A DNA stretch of 64,000 bases from Gelidibacter algens (GTDB lineage Bacteria; Bacteroidota; Bacteroidia; Flavobacteriales; Flavobacteriaceae). The notes below the pieces were generated by a model that was not told where the DNA came from, did no database searches, and was given only the letters and a program-made list of their open reading frames with translations. Location: contig NZ_LZRN01000017.1 of NCBI RefSeq assembly GCF_001678675.1, positions 1-64,000 of the forward strand, written 5' to 3'. The position numbers and the translations under genes were made by a program. Of this stretch, positions 63,556 to 64,000 are shown piece after piece. Position 1 is the stretch's first letter. Each line of letters starts with the position of its first letter.

Positions 63556-64000
63556 TTAGTTAGTTTTTAAATTATTAAAGTACGGCAAGTACAATCTTAA
63601 ATCTTTTTTGATCATTGCAGAAACACCATCACCAGTAATTGTAGCACCAGCCAACGCATCTACCGCATAATCGTCTTTCGATTCATTTTTAGGATCATTG
63701 TTTCCCTTTGCGACGTTAATGCCTTTAAACACTCCTGCTTCAGTCAGCAAACGTTCTCCATAAAAATCATCCATAAAATACCGTTGTTTGATGTTGGCAC
63801 CCAAGCCAGGTGTTTCTCCGGCGTGGTCAAAAAACACACCTTTTACTGTCATCTCCTCATTTAAAGCCACATAGCCCCAAATTTCATCCCAAAGACCTTT
63901 TCCTCTAATGGGGGCAACATATACAGTTTCGCCCTCCATTTCTCCAACAAACAGTGGCAAATATCGTGATTTCCCTTCCTTAGCCCTGTTTTGTTGTTTT
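63556..64000 (-). CDS. nqrC: Na+-translocating NADH:quinone reductase subunit C (partial)
   Basis: 147 C-terminal residues are visible; the frame continues past the right edge. Reading through from the edge gives KQQNRAKEGKSRYLPLFVGE, so an apparent start at 63960 is only an internal Leu codon. FMN-binding domain: LWDEIWGYVALN, DHAGETPGLGA and the flavinylation motif DALAGATITGDGV, whose Thr in the D-x-x-x-G-A-T motif receives FMN from ApbE (encoded at 58459). nqrA and nqrB, expected further along, are outside the window. Confidence 0.95.
   Translation of the reverse strand, partial: KQQNRAKEGKSRYLPLFVGEMEGETVYVAPIRGKGLWDEIWGYVALNEEMTVKGVFFDHAGETPGLGANIKQRYFMDDFYGERLLTEAGVFKGINVAKGNNDPKNESKDDYAVDALAGATITGDGVSAMIKKDLRLYLPYFNNLKTN

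Overview
The window is a chromosomal segment of a marine-type member of the Bacteroidota, most likely family Flavobacteriaceae. The evidence is low G+C DNA, many promoters with the Bacteroidota -7 box TAnnTTTG, almost no Shine-Dalgarno sequences, an exosortase F pair, HYC_CC_PP, DUF6702 and CarboxypepD_reg-like proteins, a sodium-pumping Nqr complex and a MreBCD-PBP2-RodA cluster. I see no rRNA, tRNA, CRISPR array, prophage or transposase gene. Layout: 1-3500 holds a tiny basic peptide and a minus-strand operon of three secreted or outer-membrane proteins (HYC_CC_PP, TonB receptor, heavy-metal-associated protein). 3500-4500 is exosortase F with its partner. 4590-8180 has a GAF/fRMsr-like protein, a MacB-type permease and purH. 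8290-13950 is the rod-shape operon mreB-mreC-mreD-mrdA-rodA. 14070-31830 is housekeeping: valS, DUF1573, an aspartyl-protease/PDZ protein, an aminotransferase with murB, an ECF sigma factor with a frameshifted anti-sigma gene, a glycosyltransferase with a second sigma factor, lipA-gap, a hybrid histidine kinase, lpxK, and nif3 with a coiled-coil protein. 31950-34200 has msrA, a methyltransferase and a lipoprotein. 34500-42200 is a kynurenine-degradation cluster: kynU, kmo, a RidA-like putative 2-aminomuconate deaminase, an aldehyde dehydrogenase, an SDR, 3-hydroxyanthranilate dioxygenase and an ACMSD-like decarboxylase. Together these could take kynurenine through 3-hydroxyanthranilate and aminomuconate semialdehyde toward 2-oxo acids. 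42300-50460 has an O-methyltransferase, a 217 bp MITE-like element, a GluR0-type channel, TatA, an M1 peptidase, DUF6702 and three tandem paralogous secreted proteins. 50670-59870 is mixed housekeeping (pepE, gpmI, CoA transferase, map) with a 461 bp inverted-repeat cassette carrying a GxxExxY nuclease-fold gene between map and a methyltransferase gene. 58460-64000 is apbE, two small uncharacterised proteins and nqrF-E-D-C; nqrC runs off the right edge and ApbE is the enzyme expected to attach FMN to NqrC. The most unusual features are: (i) palindromic repeats lying inside the translated N-termini of three adjacent kynurenine genes, with related palindromes in nearly every gap of that cluster; (ii) the GxxExxY cassette, whose 23 bp terminal inverted repeats fill the whole map-methyltransferase gap; and (iii) a Cys-Cys motif shared by all three proteins of the first operon, which suggests a metal-handling system.
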